Assembly (NCBI GenBank): GCA_031273735.1
Contig: JAISRI010000236.1
Location: 1-5,464 of the forward strand
Reading direction: 5' to 3'
Length of the DNA: 5,464 nt
Origin: Helicobacteraceae bacterium
Lineage (GTDB): Bacteria; Campylobacterota; Campylobacteria; Campylobacterales; SZUA-545
Shown: piece after piece, positions 1-5,370 of the stretch
How positions within the stretch are numbered: position 1 is the first letter of the stretch
Layout: every line of letters begins with the position of its first letter
Notes under the pieces: generated by a model
What the model saw: only the letters and a program-made list of their open reading frames with translations
The model's database searches: none
What the model was told of the DNA's origin: nothing
Translations under genes and position numbers: made by a program

Positions 1-128
1 GCGGCTTTTCTTATTAGTTTAAGCCATTTCTCGTATGCAATTTTTCTATCGTTACCATGTAGCTCTGGTTCGGCGTATATCCGATCAATAATAACTTTCG
101 CTTTTTGGAATATCTTTTCGCCTTTCAT
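1..128 (-). CDS. Unrecognised protein, N-terminal part only (cut by the window edge)
   Basis: I do not recognise this gene. Read on the minus strand from the ATG at 128-126, it stays open for 42 codons to the window edge. The visible part starts MKGEKIFQKAKVIIDRIYAE and continues with PELHGNDRKIAYEKW and LKLIRKA. It is charged, lysine-rich and probably helical, with no signal peptide or membrane segment. The start is well supported: an in-frame TAA lies three codons upstream (137-135), and no other start codon lies between. A weak purine-rich stretch (GGATAAGAAAAT) could serve as ribosome binding site. A second minus-strand frame ends at that same TAA, and a third ends in an ATGA overlap with this start, so the gene may once have been, or may still be, second in an operon. 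No function is proposed. Confidence 0.5.
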   Translation of the reverse strand, partial: MKGEKIFQKAKVIIDRIYAEPELHGNDRKIAYEKWLKLIRKA

Positions 129-259
129 ATTTTCTTATCCGTATCTTTTATTGCTCCAATACTCTCTAAACTCAGGATAAGGAGTAAGCTGAAGGGACAG
201 ATCGCGCTTATATCCCGCGTTATATCCTCGTTTGATTGATTGAGGTTAGCGGGTTTCAT
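125..259 (-). CDS. Possible 44-residue small protein overlapping the left-edge gene
   Basis: This minus-strand ORF starts at the ATG at 259-257. An AAGG seven bases upstream could be its ribosome binding site. It ends in TGA (127-125), overlapping the next ATG as ATGA. The product begins MKPANLNQSNEDITRD and has a short hydrophobic patch, FSLLLILSL, in its middle, which is too short and too isolated to call a membrane protein. ATGA coupling and a plausible ribosome site favour it. Against it, it shares its DNA with the more protein-like frame at 135-245, and it resembles no family I know. At most one of the two frames is likely to be real. Confidence 0.18.
   Translation of the reverse strand: MKPANLNQSNEDITRDISAICPFSLLLILSLESIGAIKDTDKKI
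135..245 (-). pseudogene. Possible 3' remnant of a gene upstream of the left-edge gene
   Basis: One minus-strand frame is open for 36 codons, from just after an in-frame TAA (248-246) to the TAA at 137-135. It contains RGYNAGYKRDLSL followed by QLTPYPEFREYWSNKRYG. The aromatic and basic tail looks like a real protein C-terminus, and it ends six bases before the next ATG, a normal operon spacing. There is no start codon in the open stretch, so as it stands it cannot be a complete gene. It may be the end of a gene whose front was lost or frameshifted. A competing frame at 125-259 does have a start codon. The family is not recognised, and the call rests on composition and position only. Confidence 0.22.
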
Positions 260-341
260 TGGAGAACCTTTTTCGCTTGAACTTTATGGCTTGATGGTAA
301 GCGATCTAACCTTAAAGGGTTATTAAACGACAGAAAAAATC

Positions 342-374
342 TAGGTTTGATTTCGTTTTTGTCGTCGAAACCTA
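342..374. repeat. Inverted repeat with 7-bp arms
   Basis: TAGGTTT (342-348) is exactly complementary to AAACCTA (368-374). Two more pairs can form inside (349-350 with 365-366) if the G at 367 bulges, giving a nine-pair stem over a 14-base T-rich loop. No T run follows on either strand, so it does not look like a classic terminator. Function unknown. Confidence 0.35.
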
Positions 375-416
375 TGAACCGCGATCGCCTTTGATCATTC
401 GTAAGCCTGAATACGC

Positions 417-429
417 ACGGCTACGCCGT
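417..429. repeat. Compact hairpin ACGGC-TAC-GCCGT
   Basis: This is a perfect 5-bp inverted repeat with a three-base loop. It lies seven bases before the larger nested palindrome and may be part of the same repeat unit. The stem is short enough that chance cannot be excluded. Confidence 0.3.
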
Positions 430-435
430 ATTTGG

Positions 436-492
436 ATTCCCGCCTTCCTTCGCGATTGACGCTTCCTGCGGAAGCTATCGCTTCGCGGGAAT
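436..492. repeat. Nested palindrome, likely intergenic repeat element
   Basis: Three inverted repeats sit inside one another. The outer arms are ATTCCCGC (436-443) and GCGGGAAT (485-492), the middle arms GCGAT (452-456) and ATCGC (477-481), and the inner arms GCTTCC (461-466) and GGAAGC (470-475) around a TGC loop. That is 19 exact pairs in 57 bases. The ATTCCC...GGGAAT outer ends resemble palindromic intergenic repeats common in other Proteobacteria, such as the neisserial dRS3 type, although the interior here is much longer. It could be a dispersed repeat, a very small non-autonomous element, or a structured RNA segment. No target-site duplication is evident. Copy number elsewhere in the genome is unknown. 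Confidence 0.5.
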
Positions 493-502
493 GACTGAAA
501 GC

Positions 503-519
503 GGCGGTTTTATGCCGCC
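503..519. repeat. GC-rich small hairpin
   Basis: GGCGG (503-507) pairs with CCGCC (515-519) around a seven-base loop. It lies ten bases after the nested palindrome. With no T run downstream it is not called a terminator. Confidence 0.25.
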
Positions 520-543
520 CTTAGGATCGAAATTCGGCGACTT

Positions 544-564
544 AATACCCGCTCCAATACCCGC
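544..564. repeat. Short direct repeat AATACCCGC, 12-base period
   Basis: AATACCCGC occurs at 544-552 and again at 556-564, separated by TCC. The pair lies about 50 bases upstream of the putative valS -10 box. That position would suit a regulator site, but nine bases is short and no matching site is seen upstream of the other genes. Confidence 0.25.
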
Positions 565-578
565 CCGCATAGGCTTTC

Positions 579-608
579 GCGCTATGAAGCGGCGGTAATA
601 GCGTTTTT
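579..608 (+). terminator. Weak terminator-like hairpin or operator ahead of valS
   Basis: CGCTAT (580-585) is complementary to ATAGCG (598-603), and a G-T pair extends the stem to seven. TTTTT (604-608) follows directly on the plus strand. This has the form of a weak intrinsic terminator with a 12-base loop, but no plus-strand gene upstream would need one. The T run is also part of the putative valS promoter, so the repeat could instead be a regulator site or coincidence. Confidence 0.25.
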
Positions 609-616
609 GATAAAAT
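604..616 (+). promoter_or_regulatory. Putative valS promoter (-10 box)
   Basis: TTTTTGATAAAAT ends in the -10-like box TAAAAT (611-616), 25 bases before the valS ATG, and has a T run just upstream. The main sigma factor of Campylobacterota is known to rely on the -10 box and upstream T-rich sequence more than on a -35 box. A very similar TTTGCTAAAAT lies at a similar distance from ruvB, which strengthens both calls. Confidence 0.45.
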
Positions 617-630
617 CCGCGCCATATTGT

Positions 631-637
631 AGGGGGG
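631..637 (+). promoter_or_regulatory. valS ribosome binding site
   Basis: AGGGGGG lies four bases before the ATG at 642 and is the only purine-rich match in the leader. It fixes the start codon. Confidence 0.6.
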
Positions 638-641
638 CGTT

Positions 642-3224
642 ATGTCGTTAGGGAGCAATTACGATCCAAAAGAGATAGAGAGCGGGCTTTACGAAAAGTG
701 GGAAAAAGAGGGGCTTTTTGAATCGAATAAGGGCGGAGGAACGCCTTTTACGATTATGATGCCGCCGCCCAACGTTACGGGAAGCCTTCATATCGGACAT
801 GCGCTAAACCACACGCTTCAAGATATTATCGTTCGCTATAAACGAATGGACGGCTACGACGTATTGTGGCAGCCCGGATTAGATCACGCGGGGATCGCCA
901 CGCAAAACGTCGTCGAAAAACGGCTACTCGCCGAAGGGATCGCCAAAGAAGAGATTGGGCGCGAGGAGTTTATCCGTCGCGTGTGGGAGTGGAAAGAGCA
1001 AAGCGGCGGGACAATCGTCAGCCAGTTGCGCCGTCTTGGAACAAGCCCCGATTGGAGGCGCGAACGCTTCACGATGGACGCGGGGTTAAAAGAGGCGGTC
1101 AAAAAGGCGTTTGTTAAACTTTACGAAGATGGCTTGATCGTTCAAGATAACTATATGGTTAATTGGTGCACCCACGACGGCGCGTTAAGCGACGTAGAGG
1201 TCGAACATAGCCAAACCGAAGGAGCGCTTTATCATATTCGCTATCCGCTATCCGACGGAAGCGGCGCGATAATCGTTGCCACGACGCGCCCCGAAACCTA
1301 CTTTGGCGATACCGCCGTAATGATTCACCCCGACGATCCGCGCTATAAGGATCTCGCGGGCAAAAGCGTTATATTGCCGCTGATTAACCGCGAGATCAAA
1401 ATTATCGCCGACGATCATGTCGATATAAATTTCGGTTCGGGCGCGGTTAAAGTTACGCCCGCGCACGATCCGAACGATTACGAGGTAGGCAAACGGCACG
1501 GCTTGCAGTTTTTGACGATATTCGACGAACAGGGGATATTAAACGAGCGCTGCGGCGACTTCGAAGGACTAGAGCGGCTTGAGGCGCGCCCTAAAATCGT
1601 AGAGGCGTTGCAAGCGGGCGGATTTATCGAAAAGATCGAAAAACATATCCATCAGGTAGGGCGGTGTTATCGTTGTCAAAACGTGGTTGAGCCGTATATC
1701 TCTAGGCAGTGGTTTGTGAAAAAAGAGATCGCCGCAGAGGCGATCAGGCGCGTCGATCAGGGCGAAACTAAGTTTTTTCCGCCGCAGTGGAAAAACAACT
1801 TTGATTCGTGGATGAAAGAGCTGCGCGATTGGTGCGTCTCTCGCCAGCTTTGGTGGGGACATCGTATTCCCGTCTTTTATTGCGTCGAGTGTAACAATCG
1901 TTGGGCTACGATCGAAGACGAGCCTAGCGGTTGCCCGCACTGCGAATCGAGAAGCATATTTCAAGATCCCGACGTGTTGGATACGTGGTTTAGTTCCGCG
2001 CTTTGGGCGATTTCCACGCTCGGCTGGGGCAACGAAAACGATCCGAACGTTCAAGAGGGCGATTTGGCTAGGCGTAGCCCCAACGATTTGCTGATAACGG
2101 GCTTTGATATTCTGTTCTTTTGGGTTGCGCGAATGTTGATGACAAGCGTCTATTTTACGGGCAAAACTCCGTTCAAGCACGTCTATCTACACGCGCTTGT
2201 GCGCGACGAACGCGGGCAAAAGATGAGCAAAACCAAAGGCAACGTAATCGATCCGATCGAGGTGATCGAGTTGCACGGAGCGGATACGTTGCGCTTTACT
2301 CTCGCCGCGCTGTGCGCTCAGGGGCGCGATATTCGCCTTTCGCATAAGATTTTGGAAACCTATAAACACTTTGCCAACAAGATTTATAACGCGGCGAAAT
2401 ATCTTTTGCTGAAAAACCCTTCTTATGCCGAGATCGGCGAGATTGCGATAGAAACCGAGCTTGGACGCTATATGTTCAGCCGTCTAAACGCGGCGATCGA
2501 GGAGGTTCGCGGCGATCTGGATGCTTACCGCTTTAACGACGCGGCGATCGCGCTTTATCGCTTTATCTGGACGGAGTTTTGCGATTGGGGCGTGGAGTTA
2601 AGCAAAGCCGACGAAAAAAGCGTTCTCGAAATCGGCGCGATCTTTATAGAGGCGTTAAAACTTCTATCGCCCTTTATGCCGTTTTTAAGCGATAGGCTTT
2701 ATAGCGAGCTAACGCATAAAAAAACAAGCGCTACAATCGCGCCGTTTCCAAAAGCCGTCGATCGCGATCTAGACGCGGAAGAGCGCTTCAATATAGCGAT
2801 CGAGGCGATCGTGTCGATTCGCAGGGCAAAAGCGTTAATCGATCAGGCAAATAAGCCGATCGAAAAAGCCTTTATTCGTCCCTATAAAAGCGGCGCGAAA
2901 CTTCCGCTTCATTTTATCGAAAAACTTTCTAGGGTAGAGCGCATAGAAATTACTAGCGAAAAACAAAAAGGCGCAAGCGATATTAGCGATAATCTTGAAA
3001 CGATCGTTCCCACCGATAATCTCGATCTAAGCTCTTTAATCGTTCGTTTAGAGGCGCAAAAAGCCAAGATTCTTAAAGAGAGCGAAAAGTTGCAAGGTAT
3101 GTTAAACAACGCCAACTTTGTAGCCAACGCTCCAAAAGAAGCGCTAGATAAAACCAAAACCGCGCAGGAAGAGGCTACAAAAAAGCTAACCGAAATCGAA
3201 GAGAAGCTAAAAGCGCTAATTTAA
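642..3224 (+). CDS. valS: Valyl-tRNA synthetase (ValRS), class I
   Basis: ValRS attaches valine to tRNA-Val in the cytoplasm and hydrolyses mischarged threonine. The 860-residue protein appears complete. The HIGH motif is at 50-53 within MPPPNVTGSLHIGHAL. The CP1 editing domain includes TTRPET (214-219) and AHDPNDY (274-280). A first cysteine pair lies at C342/C345, and DWCVSRQLWWGHRIP at 396-410. A zinc-ribbon-like set C414, C417, C431, C434 precedes DPDVLDTWFSSALW (442-455). The second signature is KMSKT (527-531), with threonine in place of the usual final serine. After the anticodon-binding domain, the C-terminus (about 797-860) is rich in E, K, L and A, as in the tRNA-contacting coiled coil of ValRS. 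It is shorter than the roughly 950-residue E. coli enzyme. NWCTHDGALSDVEVEH fits Campylobacterota homologues. The start has AGGGGGG four bases upstream. It converges with the minus-strand gene at 3333. Confidence 0.97.
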   Translation: MSLGSNYDPKEIESGLYEKWEKEGLFESNKGGGTPFTIMMPPPNVTGSLHIGHALNHTLQDIIVRYKRMDGYDVLWQPGLDHAGIATQNVVEKRLLAEGIAKEEIGREEFIRRVWEWKEQSGGTIVSQLRRLGTSPDWRRERFTMDAGLKEAVKKAFVKLYEDGLIVQDNYMVNWCTHDGALSDVEVEHSQTEGALYHIRYPLSDGSGAIIVATTRPETYFGDTAVMIHPDDPRYKDLAGKSVILPLINREIKIIADDHVDINFGSGAVKVTPAHDPNDYEVGKRHGLQFLTIFDEQGILNERCGDFEGLERLEARPKIVEALQAGGFIEKIEKHIHQVGRCYRCQNVVEPYISRQWFVKKEIAAEAIRRVDQGETKFFPPQWKNNFDSWMKELRDWCVSRQLWWGHRIPVFYCVECNNRWATIEDEPSGCPHCESRSIFQDPDVLDTWFSSALWAISTLGWGNENDPNVQEGDLARRSPNDLLITGFDILFFWVARMLMTSVYFTGKTPFKHVYLHALVRDERGQKMSKTKGNVIDPIEVIELHGADTLRFTLAALCAQGRDIRLSHKILETYKHFANKIYNAAKYLLLKNPSYAEIGEIAIETELGRYMFSRLNAAIEEVRGDLDAYRFNDAAIALYRFIWTEFCDWGVELSKADEKSVLEIGAIFIEALKLLSPFMPFLSDRLYSELTHKKTSATIAPFPKAVDRDLDAEERFNIAIEAIVSIRRAKALIDQANKPIEKAFIRPYKSGAKLPLHFIEKLSRVERIEITSEKQKGASDISDNLETIVPTDNLDLSSLIVRLEAQKAKILKESEKLQGMLNNANFVANAPKEALDKTKTAQEEATKKLTEIEEKLKALI

Positions 3225-3281
3225 CGCGCTTAACTACGATAATAACTCTTAGCCGCCGTCCCTAACGCTTTAGCGCCGTTT

Positions 3282-3308
3282 AAGAATCCGTTTGGCAAAC
3301 GAATTCTT
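3282..3308. terminator. Hairpin between convergent genes, likely bidirectional terminator
   Basis: AAGAAT (3282-3287) pairs with ATTCTT (3303-3308), and CGTTT (3289-3293) pairs with AAACG (3297-3301). A single C-A mismatch separates the two blocks, and the loop is GGC. This 11-pair stem is the strongest hairpin I found in the window. It lies about 60 bases after the valS stop and 25 bases beyond the end of the opposing gene, where a shared terminator is expected. Neither strand has a clear T run after the stem, so intrinsic termination is plausible but not typical. Confidence 0.5.
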
Positions 3309-3332
3309 GCTCTAATAGATCGGCTTGCAAAT

Positions 3333-3818
3333 TTAGTCGCCGCGTTCTAGCTCGTTTTCTTTAACGTGGTAAAAGAGATTGGGGTGTTCGCGGCGAATAC
3401 GATCGACTAGCGATTCTATATCAACCTCCAAAATGCGCGAATCGCGGTTTTTAGCAAGGCGGCTTTCAAGCTCGCCGATCGCTACCGCCCACACGTCGCC
3501 AAAATCGACGGGCAGATTGCGCCAGATCGCCTTTTCCAATTTTAAGCCGAAGTTTTCGCTGGTAACGCTATGTAGAGAGTGAATAAACTGCATAAATGAT
3601 TCCACGCTTGTCAAAGCGTGTATCTTTCCGCTTTCATCGACGATAAACCACGGCTTTTTTGTATCCCATTCGCCGCTTAATAGCTCTAGCGTCTTTTTAT
3701 TGGGATCGTCCGTGCCGCTTAGGCGCAAAACGGTTCTGCCGCTTTGGGCGAGATCGAGCGAACTGACGATCTCGTCAATTTGTTTTTGCACGGCTTTTCC
3801 AAGCGTCGGCTCTTTCAT
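3333..3818 (-). CDS. UPF0763/DUF2603-family protein, function unknown
   Basis: This is a complete 161-residue soluble protein. I match it from memory to UPF0763 (DUF2603), an uncharacterised family of Campylobacterota. The matching blocks are GEWDTKKPWFIVDE (49-62), ENFGLKLEKAIWRNLPVDF (88-106) followed by DVWAVAIGELE (108-118), and REHPNLF near the C-terminus (HPNLF at 145-149). No catalytic motif, cysteine pair, signal peptide or membrane segment is visible. The N-terminal 30 residues vary in such families and give no clue. The start ATG (818-816 in the 3000s) has AAAGGGG three bases upstream, a strong ribosome binding site. The gene converges on valS and diverges from ruvB across 58 bases, so it is probably transcribed alone from the shared spacer. 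The family name is likely. The role is unknown, and ruvB beside it is not evidence for DNA repair. Confidence 0.75.
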   Translation of the reverse strand: MKEPTLGKAVQKQIDEIVSSLDLAQSGRTVLRLSGTDDPNKKTLELLSGEWDTKKPWFIVDESGKIHALTSVESFMQFIHSLHSVTSENFGLKLEKAIWRNLPVDFGDVWAVAIGELESRLAKNRDSRILEVDIESLVDRIRREHPNLFYHVKENELERGD

Positions 3819-3876
3819 ACGCCCCTTTCTGACCTACTTTGCTAAAATAATGCCAAACAAGGGCTGAAAGTATCTT
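3819..3876. promoter_or_regulatory. Divergent promoter region for ruvB and the UPF0763-like gene
   Basis: Only 58 bases separate the two start codons. On the plus strand, TTTGCTAAAAT gives a -10-like TAAAAT at 3843-3848, 28 bases before the ruvB ATG, and GAAAG (3866-3870) is a weak ribosome site. On the minus strand, the same AT-rich centre reads CATTATTTTAG and could hold the opposing -10 box, with AAAGGGG at 3828-3822 next to the start. The two promoters would overlap. Confidence 0.4.
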
Positions 3877-4905
3877 ATGGAACGTATTATAGAGGTCGAA
3901 AAAATCGCGTTTGACGGCGTCGAAGACGCAAGCCTACGCCCAAGCGCGTGGGAGGATTACATAGGGCAGAGCGCGATCAAAAACAAACTGCGCGTTTTTA
4001 TCGACGCGGCTAGAAAACGAGCCGAACCAATCGATCACCTCTTGTTTTTTGGTCCTCCCGGTTTAGGCAAAACTACGCTTGCATATCTGATCGCCCGCGA
4101 AATGGGCGCGAATATCAAGACGACGGCGGGACCGATGATCGAAAAGAGCGGCGATCTAGCGGCGATTTTGACCAACCTTAACGAAGGTGATATTCTTTTT
4201 ATCGACGAGATCCATCGAATGAGCCATACGATCGAAGAGGTGCTTTACCCTGCGATGGAGGATTTTCGCCTCGATATTATTATAGGAAGCGGACCTGCGG
4301 CGCAAACCGTTAAAATCGATTTGCAACGTTTTACGCTCATCGGCGCGACGACAAGAGCGGGTATGATTGGCAATCCCTTGCGCGATCGCTTCGGAGCGCA
4401 TTTTAGAATGCAGTTTTACGACGTAGCCGATCTAGCCGCGATCGCAAAACGCGCCGCGAACAAATTGGGCAAACCAATCGAAGATGACGCCGCCGAAGAG
4501 ATCGCTAGGCGAAGCAGAGGAACGCCTAGGATCGCGCTTCGTCTTTTGCGCCGCGTGCGCGATTATGCCGAAGTCGAGGGTGAAACGACAATCGGCTTTG
4601 AACGCGCGAAATCGGCGCTGGACTCCTTGGGCGTCAATGAACACGGCTTTGACGAGCTTGATCTGCGGTTGCTTGCGCTTCTTGTCGAGGCGCGAGGCAG
4701 GGCGATCGGTCTAAGCGCGCTTGGCGCGAAATTAAGCGAGGACGGCGCGACGATTGAAGAGGTGATCGAGCCGTATCTGTTGGCAAACGGCTATCTAGAA
4801 CGCACGGCGCGCGGCAGAATAGCCACGATAAAAAGCTACGAAGCTCTAAAACTCTCCGCTCCCGCCGCGCCAAATCAGGGCGCTCTTTTTAACGATCGCC
4901 CGTAA
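3877..4905 (+). CDS. ruvB: Holliday junction branch migration ATPase RuvB
   Basis: RuvB is the hexameric AAA+ motor that, loaded by RuvA, drives branch migration of Holliday junctions before RuvC cleaves them. All expected motifs are present in 342 residues: Walker A GPPGLGKTT (59-67), Walker B ILFIDEIH (105-112), sensor 1 in LIGATTRAG (T157), the arginine finger region LRDRFG (R170) and sensor 2 in RGTPRIALR (R217). The C-terminal winged-helix DNA-binding domain includes IEEVIEPYLLANGYLERTARGRIA. Length is normal for the family. The N-terminus MERIIEVEKIAFDG aligns with Campylobacter RuvB as I remember it, so the start is secure despite a weak ribosome site (GAAAG, six bases upstream). Neither ruvA nor ruvC is next to it, unlike the ruvAB operon of E. 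coli. A low-complexity tail, APAAPNQGALFNDRP, ends the protein. It is transcribed away from the UPF0763-like gene. Confidence 0.97.
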   Translation: MERIIEVEKIAFDGVEDASLRPSAWEDYIGQSAIKNKLRVFIDAARKRAEPIDHLLFFGPPGLGKTTLAYLIAREMGANIKTTAGPMIEKSGDLAAILTNLNEGDILFIDEIHRMSHTIEEVLYPAMEDFRLDIIIGSGPAAQTVKIDLQRFTLIGATTRAGMIGNPLRDRFGAHFRMQFYDVADLAAIAKRAANKLGKPIEDDAAEEIARRSRGTPRIALRLLRRVRDYAEVEGETTIGFERAKSALDSLGVNEHGFDELDLRLLALLVEARGRAIGLSALGAKLSEDGATIEEVIEPYLLANGYLERTARGRIATIKSYEALKLSAPAAPNQGALFNDRP

Positions 4906-4922
4906 TAAAAGGGCGCTTTTAT
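4905..4922 (+). terminator. Weak AT-rich hairpin at the ruvB stop codon
   Basis: ATAAAAG (4905-4911) is complementary to CTTTTAT (4916-4922) around a GGCG loop, starting in the last base of the ruvB TAA. Only one G-C pair is present, so the stem is weak, although its 3' arm supplies a TTTT run. It may attenuate readthrough into the cupin gene. It also overlaps a promoter-like TATACAAT. Confidence 0.25.
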
Positions 4923-4953
4923 ACAATGCGGAGCGAAAGAGCGCCGCTAGAAT
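4920..4953 (+). promoter_or_regulatory. Putative promoter(s) of the cupin/AraC unit
   Basis: Two -10-like boxes lie in the 75-base spacer: TACAAT (4922-4927, after TTTTA) and TAGAAT (4948-4953, in GCTAGAAT, similar to GCTAAAAT ahead of ruvB). Either would give a short leader to the ATG at 4981. Which is used, or whether transcription reads through from ruvB, cannot be decided from sequence. Confidence 0.35.
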
Positions 4954-4966
4954 ATCGTATCTTAAT

Positions 4967-4974
4967 AAAAGGAG
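4967..4974 (+). promoter_or_regulatory. Strong ribosome binding site of the cupin gene
   Basis: AAAAGGAG lies six bases before the ATG at 4981. It is the best Shine-Dalgarno match in the window and fixes the start. Confidence 0.65.
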
Positions 4975-4980
4975 CTTGTT

Positions 4981-5370
4981 ATGAGCGAAACGATATTTGA
5001 AAGCGGCGTTATCTATATAAACGGCGCAGAGTTTAGTAAAATCGCCGATATTGCGTGGCAAAACCACTCGAAGTTTAGCGGCGTTTTTATAAAAAATCTC
5101 TTTGGCGCTAAAGAGAGCGATAAGCGCCTAAGCGTAGCGATCGTTAAGGTCGAACCAAATTGCGAGATAGGCGAACATTTTCACGAAGGAGAAGCGGAGT
5201 TGCACGAGGTAATTTTTGGTAAAGGTCGCGCTACGATTGAAAATGCAAGCGTCGAGTATAAAGCGGGAGTCGTTTCGCTAATACCCGCCAAAGTTATTCA
5301 TAGCGTAAAGGCAGGCGATAGCGGGTTAATATTGTTGGCAAAGTTCGCGCCCGTTCGCGAGTTAAAATGA
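4981..5370 (+). CDS. Single-domain cupin protein
   Basis: This 129-residue cytoplasmic protein has one cupin beta-barrel. Cupin motif 1 is GEHFHEGEAELHEVIFGKG (64-82), with H66 and H68 and a glutamate at E71 or E73 as likely metal ligands. Motif 2 is GVVSLIPAKVIHSV (96-109), with H107 as the fourth ligand. The metal-binding set therefore looks intact, which is compatible with a metal-dependent enzyme, isomerase or ligand sensor. Substrate cannot be inferred, since small cupins are very diverse. The first 45 residues form an N-terminal strand region with no signal peptide. It has its own strong ribosome site. Its TGA overlaps the ATG of the following AraC-like gene, which ties the two in expression. 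The fold is secure, the activity unknown. Confidence 0.88.
   Translation: MSETIFESGVIYINGAEFSKIADIAWQNHSKFSGVFIKNLFGAKESDKRLSVAIVKVEPNCEIGEHFHEGEAELHEVIFGKGRATIENASVEYKAGVVSLIPAKVIHSVKAGDSGLILLAKFAPVRELK

Larger units (their letters stand above)
129..641. other. Long gene-poor region upstream of valS
   Basis: About 510 bases separate the left-edge gene from valS. I find no tRNA, rRNA, CRISPR array or T-box-like leader in it. The left third (129-260) carries the ambiguous minus-strand frames described separately. The middle (about 340-520) is a run of palindromes and hairpins, including a GCGATCGC octamer at 381-388. The right end (about 540-641) is the valS leader, with a short direct repeat, a hairpin followed by T residues, a promoter-like box and a ribosome binding site. 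Stop codons break all frames, apart from a 54-codon open stretch without a start codon on the minus strand at 256-420. Confidence 0.6.

Noticed and set aside
410..519. CRISPR array or insertion sequence
   Set aside because: The repeats are inverted and nested, not regularly spaced direct repeats, and there is no transposase coding sequence or target duplication.
129..540. tRNA or other small RNA gene in the long gap
   Set aside because: I found no cloverleaf arms, TTCGA-type T-loop or CCA-end context on either strand. The hairpins present look like repeats.
538..641. T-box riboswitch upstream of an aminoacyl-tRNA synthetase gene
   Set aside because: T-boxes are typical of Firmicutes; no T-box core sequence or specifier stem is visible, and the leader after the putative promoter is only about 25 bases.
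1569..2180. A 203-codon open frame on the minus strand inside valS
   Set aside because: It lies wholly opposite a well-supported valS, gives no recognisable protein, and is explained by the codon composition of the real gene.
4634..4873. Open frames opposite the 3' end of ruvB
   Set aside because: They overlap the conserved winged-helix coding region of RuvB and have an arginine- and serine-rich composition typical of shadow frames.
3877..4905. ruvB plus UPF0763 as a defence or novel repair island
   Set aside because: RuvB is a standard full-length housekeeping protein with all motifs intact, and neighbourhood alone does not support a system.
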